A stretch of DNA of 64,000 bases, taken from positions 5,001 to 69,000 of the forward strand of contig NW_013654840.1 in assembly GCF_000499385.1 (NCBI RefSeq), in the 5' to 3' direction. Under the pieces are notes generated by a model. It saw only the letters and a list, made by a program, of their open reading frames with translations. It was not told the origin of the DNA and made no database searches. Positions 12,269 through 25,153 of the stretch are shown piece by piece; position 1 is the first letter of the stretch; each line of letters starts with the position of its first letter. The position numbers and the translations under genes are program-made. This DNA is from Eimeria necatrix (Eukaryota; Apicomplexa; Conoidasida; Eucoccidiorida; Eimeriidae).

Positions 12269-15200
12269 TTTCGCGAAAGAAAGAAGTGGCAGGGAAAGGC
12301 AACTGCACGCAAAGGACGGCGACGTGTCAGCGCCCTGCTGCAGGCAAGAAGGGGCACCAGACAGCAGGCGCACGCAACTGTGCCGATTCCTGCCTCGACA
12401 GAACAGTCTCTCGAGAAAATTGAGTATAAGAAAGCCAAAGAAGAGAAGCTTTCGCCTGTGAGAATCAAGGCAATGGAGGCTTGCACAACGGAGGGAGCAT
12501 TTCAGGGGTTGTGGCGGTGGTGGTGCTGGGTGGCTGCTGACGGCCGCACGCGCAGCTCTGCTTACCTACAGGACTTCTTCTGAGTGCCCGTGATAGGATC
12601 AAGGCCTCAATTCTAGTTTGTCTTTGACACTACGTGACATAAAAAGGTGAATTTACAGGAAAGGGATCTTGTAGAGCAGAATTACTCCGTGCGATGGGCC
12701 CCATCATGCAGCGTTGTAGCTGTGGTCGTGAAGAGCTGTGGCTGTCTGTTCATAGATAGGTTCGTTTCGGCTGCTGTGACATTTCTGTATGCTGAAACGC
12801 TTTCAATATAACATGCATGCACTTTTTTATCATGAGAGAAAACTGGCCCCCAGAATTTTCGGGTTCTAGCACGCCTTCAAAGCGCGGTGGGCTAGCTCAT
12901 TGTAGCTTTCGTTTACAACCAGCCTGTTTGCGTAGCGCTGCGGTCATTGATCCGCATTCAAAACGTCTCCACACCTCAACTCTAGCATGAAACTTTTAGC
13001 TATATTTTATGGGACTAATTTCAGCTGGGTTCGTTAGTAAAAACTGCCGCGTTGCGGGAAGAACCTAGCTGGGCTGCACAGGAAGCTGCACAGTGAAAAT
13101 GGCGCTGCGAACCCAACTCTAGGGGCCTTTTTCAACGAAATGCCATTGCAATCTGAATAGTTGTTTCAACTTTTAATGGCAGCTTGGGCACTTCTATACG
13201 CTGCGGCCCACTGATCGTGACGACCTTCGGTTAGTGACCCGCTTTCATTGCATGATTCTCATTTTTTGCTGTAGTGGCTGATTAAGTGTGTCTTAAGAGT
13301 TTTCGTCTTCTGTTCAGTTGGCTTCTTGACTAGTCTGTCCATAAGGACATCTTAGTTACCCGATTTTCAACCGCCCGATGCCGGCGTGGCCGCTCTTGAG
13401 TGTTTGTAAAGGTTTCTGGAGCCTTTCGGCCGTGGCCAGGGCTAAGCAACTTTAATTTATGGATGCTTCAGTGTCAACTCAGTTGTTTCCAGTCTTGGTT
13501 CGCCAGGTTAAGGCATCCTTAGTTGTAGCCTAGACTCCTCCCTGCCACCGGGTTTTATCTGGGTTGAAAACACTCAATTTACACCAATAATGTTGTAGCA
13601 TTTACTAATTTTTTCCGGATATTTTATCCCTAAGTTCATTGCTTACTGCTTCTTTCCCCGATGCTAATATTCGCTGCTTTTGGCCCAATTAGATTGAGGA
13701 GCTCATGCCGTTTCCTTCAGGCACGCAAGTGCCACTAAGAAACAGCTCCTTCACTTGAGAAGTGGAGTCTACTGATTCCTTCTCCTTCATAATCAGGTCT
13801 CTGGAACTTAAACATTCCTGCAACTAGATTCGAGCTGACCTGGGGACGTTCTAAGTGAATGTTTGCAATTAATCAATATTTCGGGAACAAGCTAGAACCA
13901 CGAGGGGAAAGTGCCTTCAGTGTAGTAATGCTTCCTTTTCCGCTCGCTGCTGGTGACAGCAGTCTTTCCAGATAGCAAGGATTGCTGGAAACTCAAAATA
14001 CCGGAACTTCAACTCTAACCTCTTGGCAAGTTGGAGCCGCGAGAGGATCCAGAACCCTCCAAACAGATGTTCCGCAACCCAGTGGTAGCACCGCTTACCT
14101 TCTTGTTGCATGCATAGCTGGAAGATAAAAGCTCTTCAGGCCACGAAAACCTTGCGTCCTCACAGTTTCAGATAAAACTGTTCAGCCCAGCTACCATCAA
14201 CTCATGAAGCTGCGGGGGAGACCACAAGTTCTCTGCATCCCTTCGAGGATCTTTCTTCCACTGGACAACAATGATTTCTTTCGCCCCCTCTTCAGTTTAC
14301 AATTTGATCAAAACAATAAATATCACTAGTACCTTCCCCAGATAGTTCAGCGCCATCAGCGTACAGTTCGTGGGGTTGCAAGCTAGCCCTTATTTCTACA
14401 CAGCTTTAAAGTAAGTTGGGAATAATTGTCTACAGGATACTGCTCTTTGGTAGCCAATGCTGCCTTGGTGTGCTCGTTTGATTCCCTTAAGTATTTCACT
14501 CATTGCAACGCTCCATGAAATGGGCCCTCAATCGTATTTAATAAGGAGCTTTTGCATATCTTTGGCTTTGTGAGCTCCCTCTAAATGCAGTGCCAATGTT
14601 ACAGTCGCATGACCCCTGTGCAGCTTCTGCTGTAACACCCCATTTAAAACGTCAGATTTTGGGCGGATTTACAATTATTTCCGCACAATTGAAGTATCAT
14701 AAAAGTATTAATAGTAATTAAATCGCAGTGGCACTCTGAGACCCGAGATACGCAGCTTTCTGAGAACGTCGGTGGTTTTAGCGGTTTGTCTCGAACAACG
14801 CTCAACGCTCACTAGCAAATGGACGAGCTTTCTCCTTACTTCCGCAAGGCCTGTTGATGTTATGCGTTAATGGCTTGGAAAATAACTGCTTTAGAGGCAA
14901 CAAAAGGGGAATTTTCCCGAGGAGCGAAAAAATAAAGTGGATCTGCGATCTAATGAGCTGCCAGTGAGACAGTCGAGCGCTCGAGCAGCACATGTGCTGT
15001 CCTGATTCTGGAATAGTTGGCTTCTTGGGGAAATATTTTCCGAGCTTTCAGCTTCGTTTTGCAATAATTTTAAATATATTTTTGGAGTCCGCTAACTTGA
15101 AGGGGAGTATTAGGAAGCTTCCGAGAGACACTCGAAGCATTCTCAACCTGGTGTTGGGGGCGGAGGTCAGTGGTCCGTCCTTCTTCCGTATCAAGCCCTC

Positions 15201-15651
15201 AGGAACAAGTTGCCAAGGTTGAATCGCTTCTTTTTAGTTTTGGTCTATTCGAACTCCACGGAAGCTTGCGCTTCACGGGCCCTTCTTTCTTTTTGAGGGT
15301 CATAATTTGAGCTTCTGTGGTGGAGAAAGCGTGTTTACTTTTTGTCGCCTTTTTCTCACCAGAAGTGTTTTCCAGTAACAAACCTTCTACATTTGCCGTT
15401 GGCAGTGGAGAAGTCCACTCAACTGCCCGCTGCTGCGGTGCGCAGTTCGACGCCGTGGCTGCTGTCCGTGTACACTTGGAGCGTCAAGGGAAAGTCACTC
15501 AAAGGCCCCCCACGGCTGGCGAATTTGTTAATATCCCCCAGTAGTGTTCGCAGGAAGCTGCAGCAGATGTGCAGTGCTTCCCTTGCTTTCAAAGCTCTGT
15601 TTGTGGAGTGACTTGCCGCCGCCTCAGCAGACCGTCGCCCCCTAAACAGCA
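12269..15651. other. Intergenic region between divergent beta-tubulin and the two-TM protein gene
   Basis: About 3.4 kb with stops in all frames and no recognisable domain. The part next to 12268 should contain the beta-tubulin promoter and 5' UTR; the part before 15652 should contain that of the next gene. No repeat or RNA gene was seen. Confidence 0.55.
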
Positions 15652-16548
15652 ATGAATTGGCTAGCTGTGCTTTCCCTGTATATTTCACTGGGGGGACTTC
15701 ATTCCACTCTCGGGGTTGCCGGGGCAGCACTGGGAGGGAGGGAATTCGCTGCAGTGCCCGCTGACACCAAAGAGCACAGCTCCTTTGCAGAAAACTCCGG
15801 CGAATACCACATTTTGACGCGCCGCGAAGTGGCTGCACCGCCTCAAAAGGACATTTTAGGGTCACCCTGGGCTGCCCACGACAAGCAGAAGTGGGCAAGC
15901 AAGAATAAAGCCGGAAACGCCAACAAAAACTCGGCCACAGAATACTCCTATTCCCTTATTGGCGTGCCCGATGTAGAGGGCAGCGAGCAGATAGCCACGA
16001 GAAGCGAAAGTGGGGGGGCTCCAGCAGGGGATTCTCGACTCAGCGTGGGGGAGCTTTCTGAAAAAAAACAAGAAGGACAGAATCTGGTGTTGCTAGATGA
16101 CCCGCTGTACCCGCTGCTGTTTTTGCCGAAGGCCCCGCGCGTGTTGGGCGCGAAGGTCTTCGTCGTCGGGCTGCTATTTCTTTTGCTTTCAGTTTGGATT
16201 TCTTACGAAAGAGATGAATCTGTGACTGGAGGCCCCGCCCATGTGCTCGCCAGATTCGCAAATCTTGACCGGGAAGATATTGCCTCCGTTGCATCTACTC
16301 TGCTGGCAGTCTTGGGCATTATTTGTTTGTTTTCAGCTGTGTACAGACACTTCAGCAGCGTCCGGGATCAGCAAAACTGGATACGCAGGGCGGAAGAAGG
16401 CATTGAAGCAACCTGGAGGCTGCATCGGAACAGAGAGCATATTTTGGGACGCCACGGCAATTCTCAGATTTCTTTCGCCGACGCAGTTGAAGTTCAGCAA
16501 GATTTAGGGGCTGAGGGAGGACAGATGCCTGTGGATGGCAAAATGTGA
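15652..16548 (+). CDS. Predicted secreted protein with two transmembrane segments, unknown function
   Basis: Single exon, 298 aa. The N-terminus MNWLAVLSLYISLGG has the form of a signal peptide ending near residue 25. Residues 30-155 are polar and low in hydrophobicity, likely lumenal or extracellular. Two hydrophobic helices follow at about 164-184 and 210-231, separated by a charged loop with YERDES. The C-terminal 65 residues are polar with Arg/Glu-rich WIRRAEEGIEATWRLHR, possibly an amphipathic helix. I do not recognise the family. A signal peptide plus late membrane helices is common among coccidian secretory-organelle and surface proteins, but nothing here fixes the compartment. Confidence 0.72.
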   Translation: MNWLAVLSLYISLGGLHSTLGVAGAALGGREFAAVPADTKEHSSFAENSGEYHILTRREVAAPPQKDILGSPWAAHDKQKWASKNKAGNANKNSATEYSYSLIGVPDVEGSEQIATRSESGGAPAGDSRLSVGELSEKKQEGQNLVLLDDPLYPLLFLPKAPRVLGAKVFVVGLLFLLLSVWISYERDESVTGGPAHVLARFANLDREDIASVASTLLAVLGIICLFSAVYRHFSSVRDQQNWIRRAEEGIEATWRLHRNREHILGRHGNSQISFADAVEVQQDLGAEGGQMPVDGKM

Positions 16549-18266
16549 AATATGAATGAGCCCCAATTGAGAAACGGTCATGAAGGCGTGGGGGAGCTTT
16601 TGGGGAGTTTTTGGAAAGAATTGAATTTTGCACGCCCACGAGGCTGTGGCCAAGTAGGAGAGATCAGTGCAACAGGAGCAACTGGTTCGACCAGTACGGT
16701 TTCATCGAACTGGAAGTTGACAAGAAGTTAGCATTTCTGTTTGCTTGGAGGAGGCCATGTAATTGGAAAGGATGAAATGCAGCAAGTCTAAACTGCAAGC
16801 ACATAGTGGCTTGCTGAGAGTGTACGCACTGCCTTAGCAGAGGCAATGCTCAGTTGGGACCTACGCGGTCGCCTGTGCCTTGTGGATTCGCTTTACAGGC
16901 CCAAGGCCCGAACTCCTAGGTGAAAAGCATTGCACGAATTTGAGAGAGTGCACAAAAAACTGACTACGAAGGAGCTGGCTTGTACGACTGTCTTGCCCTC
17001 GTATGGAAGCGTGCTTACTGGGTGCTATGTACGCTTCATATACGCGGCAGTAGGCAGCAGTTACAGTAGTAGTTGCTAATCTACGAGACAGTTTTGATTC
17101 TGTGTCGGGTTAGGTTGTCCAGTGAAACCGGAACTTCAGAAATATCGGAGCGGATGGGTTTTCTTGGCCAGTTGCCTTCTGCAGGATCTTGTGATGCCAG
17201 GCCCGGGACGCCAGGCTATTCTGCGTCCGGAGAGGCCTCTCAAGGCCAGCAGGGCAGTGGAGAGCTTCAGAACGTAAATTTTCTAGTGACAAACCTCTGG
17301 AACTCTCGAATTTTAATGCAGTTGCCCTTTTAGGTTCTGAAACTATGAACAGGCCTCCATGAACAGGCCTCTTTGAGCAAGGCACTTTCCTTGAATAGTT
17401 GTTCCAGCGGTCGCACCATGGACGACCTCTTCAGTTATGGGGAGGTGATGTGCTCGGCATGTTTTCCAGGCCGTTAAAACTGCATTCATGAGCAAAATAC
17501 TCTTCCTATAATGCTTCTATGTGTGAGGAGCCGGTCATTTGCGAGCGCCACTACTCTGTGCTTGGTGAAACATGGATGGGTCGCTCGATGGGCGCGCGAA
17601 AGGCTCGTGGAATTAATACTGCGTACTGGTAGGGCCTTAGGGCTTGATTGTCCCACGCTAACTCCTAAAGTGTTCAATTATAGTTATTAAAGGCTAAACT
17701 CAGCCCAGTAAGCTGTGACCTAGAGACACGGGCTCGAGCCACACACCGGCAAACATCCTGAGAACTCTGGCCCCTCATTGTCCGGTGCCAAGTACCGGCC
17801 TCAAGCATGCGACCAACGTGGACCAAGCCTGTAATATAAATTTTTATGTACTGAAAGGTACTACTTTTTTTCATGTTGGGGCGGGCGGTGGCAGTCTGGC
17901 CAAACGAAATGCTAGTTCGAGCTCATCGATTCGCAAGGGACTGGTCAGTTTTAGTTTCATGCGCTCTGCCGGATCAGGCTGTTTCCACGCGGCGCATACG
18001 CTGAAGCGAGAGCTTTGTCTAATCTCCTTGGAGATAACTTACGGTACTCTGCGTGCTTCTGCAATCATGGGCCGATGCGAAGCGAGAAAGAAGACAATAG
18101 CCTGTCTGTCAAATGGGAATTTTTTAACTTATTTACCCACATTAGAGTCTTTTCAGTTATTCCTTCACTGTAACTGTCTTTCCCCTTCTCTTGGAGCCTT
18201 CTAGTGGGTCACTGGCGTCCTCACTGACCAGAGCAACAGCTGACTTCCTATTGGTGTCCCGGCAGC
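16549..18266. other. Intergenic region, no supported gene
   Basis: Short frames only, without domains or convincing splice sites. Presumably the 3' UTR of the upstream gene and the promoter of the 699-aa protein gene. Confidence 0.55.
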
Positions 18267-21231
18267 ATGCAGACTTCCACGCTAGGCCCGACGCGTGGCT
18301 CTCTTGGTGGAACTGCACAGCTGCCCACGAAGACAGATGGCAAGGCAGGCGATTGGTGGATCCTCGGATCCACGAATTACACAGTTGTTGGTAAGCGTTG
18401 CCTTCACACCGAACCCAAAACAGGAGTGGCCAATGGCCGGCTCCACGGACGGAATGAACACTTGAAGCCAACAGCTGATTTCTGGTTTTTTGATGAGCGC
18501 TGTGGGCTCTATGCATATCCATGCGAAATGTGTTCCACTACGGCGATAACATCTCATTGGCCTACAGCCACCCTTTCAACCTGCATTTGCTGCTGTGCTC
18601 TCAGATCCAACAAGGCCAAAGACTTCAAAGACGCCTGTAAGAAGGCTTGAGAAATATGACGAACAAGCAAGAAATGTCGCGCCAGAGAGCGTCTCGGGTT
18701 GGCTCGCTACCAGCCCGCGGTCCAGAGTGCTTGACTTTCCAGATCGGTGGCCATCCAGCAATATGCGAAGCAGAAGACGTAGCACTGATGGAGAGCAAGG
18801 GATTGAGTATTCGCGAAGCTTGCGGGGGGGCTTGAAAGAAGCAGAAAGTGCGGCTTATGGTGGACGAATGGGAAGTTCACTGCTTTCTGCTAGTCAGCCT
18901 GTTGGCCGTCCCGCTAGTATTCGGAGTCAACGCACTATCATGGGCATTCCGCCTGTAAAGGGCTCTTTTCACGTTCCGGAGAATTTTCGTCACCAGAGAT
19001 CTAGTTCAGTTGCGGGCTCTCGTGGAAGTCTTCCTTCCTTTAAGGATCTCGTGAGGAAAATGCAGGAAGATGCGGAGCGTCGGCGGTTGGGCGAACTCAG
19101 CATATTTACTCCACTTAGGCAGGGCACCACAAGAGGGGTGAATTCGAATTTCGAGCAGGTGCTAAGTCTTGGGAGCGGCTCAAGCGGTGACCGTAAGGAT
19201 GAGATGAACAGGCAAAGCAACAGCGGCAATGGCGCCTTCAGAGCTCCAGGTGGGAGAGGAAGCTCCATCGATGCTCTTTACCGGGATTTTGCAAGAGAAC
19301 GACTGAAGAGGAGCTTCACCCGTTTATCCTCCGCTATGAGCTCTTCAGTTTCCCGTGGGCAAATGGATGAGTCCGGAAATGATGTAAGCACTTTGTAGTT
19401 GTCTTTGCGCAGTAGTTTGCCGAACGATGGTGTCCACGCCATTCAGCTCACTCTAAAGATGTTTTTTACAGCAATCAGTATCTGTAGCACGTGGACCTTC
19501 TTTTTGTGTGCTTGTTCACAAAAGGCGGATATCTTGGACACTTCTCCTGCCGGCGCTGGCAAAAGAGCAATTACTGCATTGAGGCAACTTGAGCAGAGTT
19601 CCCGTCTAATACACACGCAGTTGCGGAGCTTGCAACGTGCGACTGAAACTTGGGATAAAATGGCGTCTCTGATGGAGCCTGAGTTGGGAAAGGGAGCAAA
19701 CCAGGGCCTGATAGCGGGAACAAGTTTTTTCGACGGACATTTTGGCACTGGTAGTTGGCAATTGTTTGAGCAGGATCCAGTAGTGCCTCACGCTGCTATG
19801 ACTGACGTTCAGCGTGAGGAGGCGGAGCGAGCAGCAAAAGCTGCAAGTCAACAGCGCGAGTCACAGATGAACGCTCTTCGGCAGCTACTGGAACACGTAG
19901 AGAAAGCTTGTGGTGAGCTTGCAGTAGGTCGTTTTTTGGCCTTTTTGCTGTGGTGTTTTTTTGCGGATTGCTCTGGTATCGATGGGGCCAAAGATGTTTG
20001 TTGAGCTACAGCATTTTCACTTTGAAGCATTCTTAAAAAGCATTGGAAATGCAACATGCTTAGCTGCCCCATGTAAGCATTTTGTTTGTTTCAGAAAGCC
20101 AGGAGCTCTTCAGGAAATCTTCTGCAGTTTGTTTTGCCCTGGACACATATGATACTGTCGCGGAGATCTGGTCGAGCTGTGCTCCATTAACGCCGCTGAT
20201 CGCGCCTGTGGCACTTGCATCTCTTGTTTGTGTTTTGTAAGGCACACTGCACAGTTCGCTGATAGGGGTTTAGTGCACATGCAAGAACTGGCCGCGCGCT
20301 GAACTAAGATGTCATTTCTGATGCCTTGATTCATCTGATAAAGCACTCTAGACGAGCGGGATCGCATTGTACTTCGCACGTTCTTTTTTTGCGCAGGGCC
20401 TACGAATTTTGTGCCATAGGGTCTACAGAATTGGCAGCCCAGAGTCTGGCCAGCCTTTTGGTTCATGCAGGCTTCGAAAAAGTTGACGCAAAATTTCAGG
20501 AGCGAAACTTACGTTTTTCGCTCCTTTATGAATCAATGCTTGAAAATAAAAATCTCATAGAGAGAATTGCCGTGAAGATAATTGCACTCGTACTTGACCA
20601 TGACACTCCCAGAGCAAGCCGTCAAACTGCTTCGCAGCTTCAGGTGCCGAAGTATGAGCATTTGGGCCTGCCAGGGATGATGATCAAGGAAACGATGTTT
20701 GGTGACTCATCTTTGAGCGCGTCAGCTCACTCCGAAATGCCTCCGGTGACGACTGTGGCTCAACAGGCGATTTTGGCTATCCATGTACGTTTACATGACA
20801 AGCCTGTTTTCCACTGCTTCCGGAACTTGTGGCTACCACATGCGGAATTTGATGACCTTGCTGGCAGACTTTCTGACATTACTGCAAAGCTGTCTTGCTC
20901 ATTGTGGCGTCTGTAAATGCATGGGCTAAACATTTTATGTGAAATTGTTCAGGAGGCTGGAGGCCAACGGGGAGACCCCGTGTTTCTAGAGCGCGAAGCA
21001 GAACAAGAGAGGGACAGGAGAATGTCCAGCAAGAGCCGGATTCTGCTGCGGAAACTAGGCTTTGTAATTATGGAGCTTCGCATACACATGAACAAGTTGC
21101 TTGCGTGCTGCATAGCAATGAGTGAGCTTGGATGCACACGTAGGGCTTGGGAATGCATCAGTGAGTTTAAGTCGCGAGCGAGAGAAATTTTGAGCCAGCC
21201 AGCCAGCAATGATGGGTCAACAGCAGACTGA
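18267..21231 (+). CDS. Hypothetical protein, six exons, 699 aa, with helical/coiled segments
   Basis: Proposed exons are 18267-18390, 18605-19383, 19525-19912, 20095-20236, 20397-20784 and 20953-21231. All phases close and the frame stays open to the final TGA. Donors are GTAAGC, GTAAGC, GTGAGC, GTAAGG and GTACGT; acceptors are CAG except the exon 3 acceptor, which would be AAAG. The first 300 residues are Ser/Arg-rich and probably disordered. Residues about 310-430 are helical and charged (Glu/Ala/Gln-rich), like a coiled coil. A hydrophobic, Ala/Leu-rich block follows in exons 4-5 (LIAPVALASLVCVL). The last 92 residues are basic and helical, with a conserved-looking LRKLGFVIMELRIHMNKLL. I recognise no family. 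The hydrophobic block could be a helical-repeat core or a membrane segment. Confidence 0.7.
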
Positions 21232-23524
21232 CTGATGCCCAACAAAGTGTGGTGCACCGTATTAATTAAGTCGCCTTTTGTAGTTCTCAAGTTTCTCATT
21301 TTTTTTCTCTTTTTGCTCCACACTTGAGTGAAGCATTCATGCTTTTTGCGAGTTTTTGGTCAATTCCTAAACATGCATGCCGCAGAAAATATGAAAGCGG
21401 TCTGCTTCCCATTTGCACAGACGTTTGCAGCTCACCTTGGAGGCTGCGAGACTTCCAGACAGTTACACGGCTTGGTAGCTTGTTAAGAGCCTCGGAAGTC
21501 TGGTGGAAACAGTTCCGTGTTCCCACACTTTAAATGAAAGTTTGAGATGCGAAGCGGCTCTAGAGTAGTCGGGAAGCAGCATATCAGCGGAGCAGCAACA
21601 GATCTGCGCGGAGCAGCTTATGAAAATGCTGTATCAACAACACTGCAACACATGATCGTATCTGAAGCCTGCTGAGAAGAAATTTGTTGTACAGTACCCT
21701 GAATTGCTGCTAATTTAGACAGAAGCTTATTCTTCCAAAGCCATAAGCAGCTCGCCTTGAAGGATATTATTCAGTCTATGAACACGTTTTCACCCTGCGA
21801 ATGTCGGAATGCCCACCGGCGTAGTATAGAGGGGTACATGTGGCTGCGGCTGGAGCTACTGTGTCGTCGCCAGTTGTTCAAGCTCAGGCAAATCGGTCAC
21901 GGGATGGGAAAGAACTCCATAGATCATGTGGAGAGAGAAGTACATCAGGCCTGTGGCTGTGCGCAACTGTTTTTTCACTGAATACCGAGTAACATGCAGA
22001 ACAAGGTGCGTACACTTGAAAACAGTGGCTCTGGCTAGTCATGACAAGTGCTCTTGCATTGAAGGACGGAATGTATAGAGCATTTTGCATAGGAGCAACA
22101 GAGGTATCCTATTGATTCGCCAACTGAATATGAATTCTCAGAACATCGACGTACAGGTAGATTTAGTTACCTAAGGCAGTCAGTAAATATGGAGTCGTTA
22201 TTCAAACCCTTCTACCAAGAGTTCTCCAGCAGGAGTACAGTGACCTTCCTATTGTGTAGAACTGTTCTCAATAGTTCACTAGTTTCCTTGGATGCAATAT
22301 AGCGTCAGAAACTCAAGCGGATGTTGCACGCTAGGTCGCTACGGCTGACGCGGCTGCGCTGGATGTGTAAAGAGGTCCTTTGACAGGCCATTTGTTCCCT
22401 TTTACTGTGTGAAACGGATGTTGTGCCGCAACACCTGAAGACTAGCGGTCCGTTCCTATCTTTGCTCCCACAGGCCCGCCTGCGAACAGTATTTCCGCCG
22501 TGCACCAGCCCGTTGTAGGACATAACTCGGACTTGCCAATCAAATATATGCATGTTAAGCAACGGAAACCCACAGTATGAAGATTTTCCTTGCAACCTAA
22601 GGAGCATGGACCCTTTCGCCGAACGCTCGTTAGCGCATCAGTAGAATTTTGCATTGGCTCCTTCGCAGCATACAAAATGCGCCTGGTTCACTTCAGAAAC
22701 AGCCAATAGCTTGTTGCATCATTTTTCCCAGACCGGTTCACGAAGACAGTGAATAAAGAGTAATTTTAGAGTCCCATTGACACATTATACAGCGCACGAC
22801 TCCCCGCCACCGGCGCATAGATCTCTAGAACCGGCATGATGCCATTAGAGCAAACTTTGCTAGTGGTGCACTGCAACCCACCTCACAATATAGTTTGGCG
22901 TAACATGGAGACATGAATATAAGAAGATGCCTTTTGAAATTTAACTCTCTAAGTACAGGGTGCCGGTATCTGGTGCAGCCGAAGTCCCAACGGAGACGAA
23001 AGGCAAAGGATTTCGCTTGGTGGGTCGGAGGAAAGCACCGTTCCTTACTAGTTTCCGCAAGGTTTTATTTAATTAACTGTAAAAAATTAACGGATGCCTG
23101 TAATTCGTGCAGGAGGTTAGCCAACTGCTAAAATGGAGGCGACGTTTTAGGGCCGCAGCTGCTCGATCTCACCCAGAGCGTTGAGGGCTTGTATGCAGAC
23201 GAGGCTCGCACATCCTTCTGCAGGGAACGCAGAGGTATCCAGAGCATACACCTCCATTTGCTGAGGAATATTGTGCCCATACTATATCACAGAAGAGACA
23301 AGCAAGGCCGTATGCCTTCGCAAGCTCGGCAAGTTTCGCGTTGTCCGCGCCTTCACCAATTAGTGCTGTTTTCCTCACTGCAATGAGACGGCGTCAAACC
23401 TTTCCTCCAGTAGTTTTCTAGAAATATTGCTGGCGTGGGTGATGGCGTCGTGGCTCGGAGAGCTATGCGTGTAAACTGGCTCATATGTTCGCTATAGTGG
23501 TGAGGTACTAGGAGGATACTCGAA
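21232..23524. other. Intergenic region, no supported gene
   Basis: Stops in all frames, no domain, no repeat. It lies between two genes transcribed in the same direction. Confidence 0.55.
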
Positions 23525-25153
23525 ATGCGTGAGGGGAACTCAACGCCAGGTATTGTTTCAATGCAGAAGTGGACTCTCGCCAGCGCATCTCCAGGTCTGC
23601 CGTTCGCGCCCCACACGCTTTCACCGAACGTGAAAAACCCGCAGAGTCATCGCCTGACCTGCCTAACCTGGTCAGGTGATGCAAATACGGGCCAGCTGCG
23701 CCGTGCATCTTTGGAACGCAGCAGCAAGCAGGCCTTCCGCGCAGAAAACTGGATAAGGTCCTTTAGCTGGCTCCTGATACTCCTTATATTTGCTTCAATG
23801 GCGTTGCCATCCACGGCAGCAGAAAGCAGTTTCAGCAAAGGCACCACGGCGCTCCGACTGAAGAAGCTTCTCTGCAAGGCCTTGTCGGCAAAAGAACCAT
23901 GCACAGCTCTTGCTGACGCTGTGAAAACAGGTGGCATTCGTGTCATTGCTGTTGACTTCGATCTAACCATGATCACTGTGCATTCAGGCAAGTGCACCCG
24001 CGCACACAGTGCGGAAATCTCCATTAAGCCATGACTCTTTATGCGGGTTTTCACCGGCAGTCTAGCCGATCACTGCATGTGTCTAGGTGTAAGCTAGCTA
24101 ATACTTGCATACCTGTGGAGCGGACTGTGGCTGTTGGGGAGTGTTGGAGAAAGCCTGACGCCTTTGGTGCGTTCTTCTTACCAGGTGGCAGCGCTTCGAA
24201 TGTGCCAGATAACCCAATATTTACGTCCCTCTCTCCTGACTTTGATGCGTTCGCGTCGGCGGCCACTTCTCGCGGGATTCCTATTGCCGTGGTGACCTTT
24301 GGAGGTGAATTTCTGTAGACTGAAGTGGAGCTCATGCTTGTTACTTGTAGCAGCTGCTGCAAGTCCTCGCGGTGCTATTAAAGCACACGCTGACGCTGTT
24401 TAGGTGGATAATGCGTGCAGATCCAAGGGCTATCGCATCACGTCCAGACCGCATTGCAGGCGAGCCGCTAGTGCAACGTGTGCTTGAAGGAAGCGCTGCC
24501 TCGTTCAAAGTAGACGCGGTGTTTCCCTTTTATCCCCCGTGAGCTTCTTGGCTGAGGAATGACTACTTCGAAAACGCATGGTTTGCGTCAGTGAGGAGGC
24601 AGAGCATTTGCACTAGTGCTTCATTTTTGGAGGCTTTTACTAAGTGAAGAAAGACTCTTGGCTGTGATACAACTTACGCCCTGCCTGTTTTTTGTGATTC
24701 GCCTCGTATTTTCAGGCTTTATCAGTGGCCAGCTGACTACAAGGTCTTGGGTTTAAAGGAACCTATGCCTTTTAGCAAGTCATTTCACATAAGCAAGGTT
24801 GGTCTTCGATGCTAGTCATGTGTTGCTGCTTTCGTTCAGGCTGGTGGGTGGGTGGGGTGCATTGTTCAGCAAGAAGTGCAGCTGAACAGGCTTACCCAAT
24901 TTTTTAAATCGATATTTTGGGGCCCACGGCACCAGTGAATAGTGACTGCGCATGCTGCTGTTGTAAGCACGCATGCGTGAAATAGTCATGCGCTTGCGCG
25001 AAGGTTCTTGAGCACTTCGGCGTCTCAAAGGAACAGGTGCTGCTCATTGACGATGACCCAAACAACTGTTCGGCATTTGCAGCAGAAGGAGGCGTTTCAC
25101 TCAGAGTTGCTGGCGACCGCGGATTCGATTGCGCAAACCTAGAAGTCGTTTAG
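23525..25153 (+). CDS. HAD-superfamily phosphatase-like protein, five exons, N-terminal hydrophobic segment
   Basis: Proposed exons are 23525-23987, 24185-24304, 24421-24538, 24716-24797 and 25004-25153 (310 aa, phases closed). HAD motif I is VIAVDFDLTM (DxDxT: nucleophile and general acid Asp). Motif II is VVTFGG. A motif III Lys could lie in KVLGLKEPMPFSK. Motif IV is VLLIDDDPNN. All catalytic residues are present, so a Mg-dependent phosphohydrolase is likely; the substrate is unknown. A hydrophobic run WLLILLIFASMALPSTA at about residues 80-96 may be a signal anchor, or translation may start at a later Met near 23799. Intron 1 needs a GC donor (CAG|GCAAGT). The last acceptor is ambiguous: TAG at 24985 adds six codons relative to AAG at 25003. 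Confidence 0.78.
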
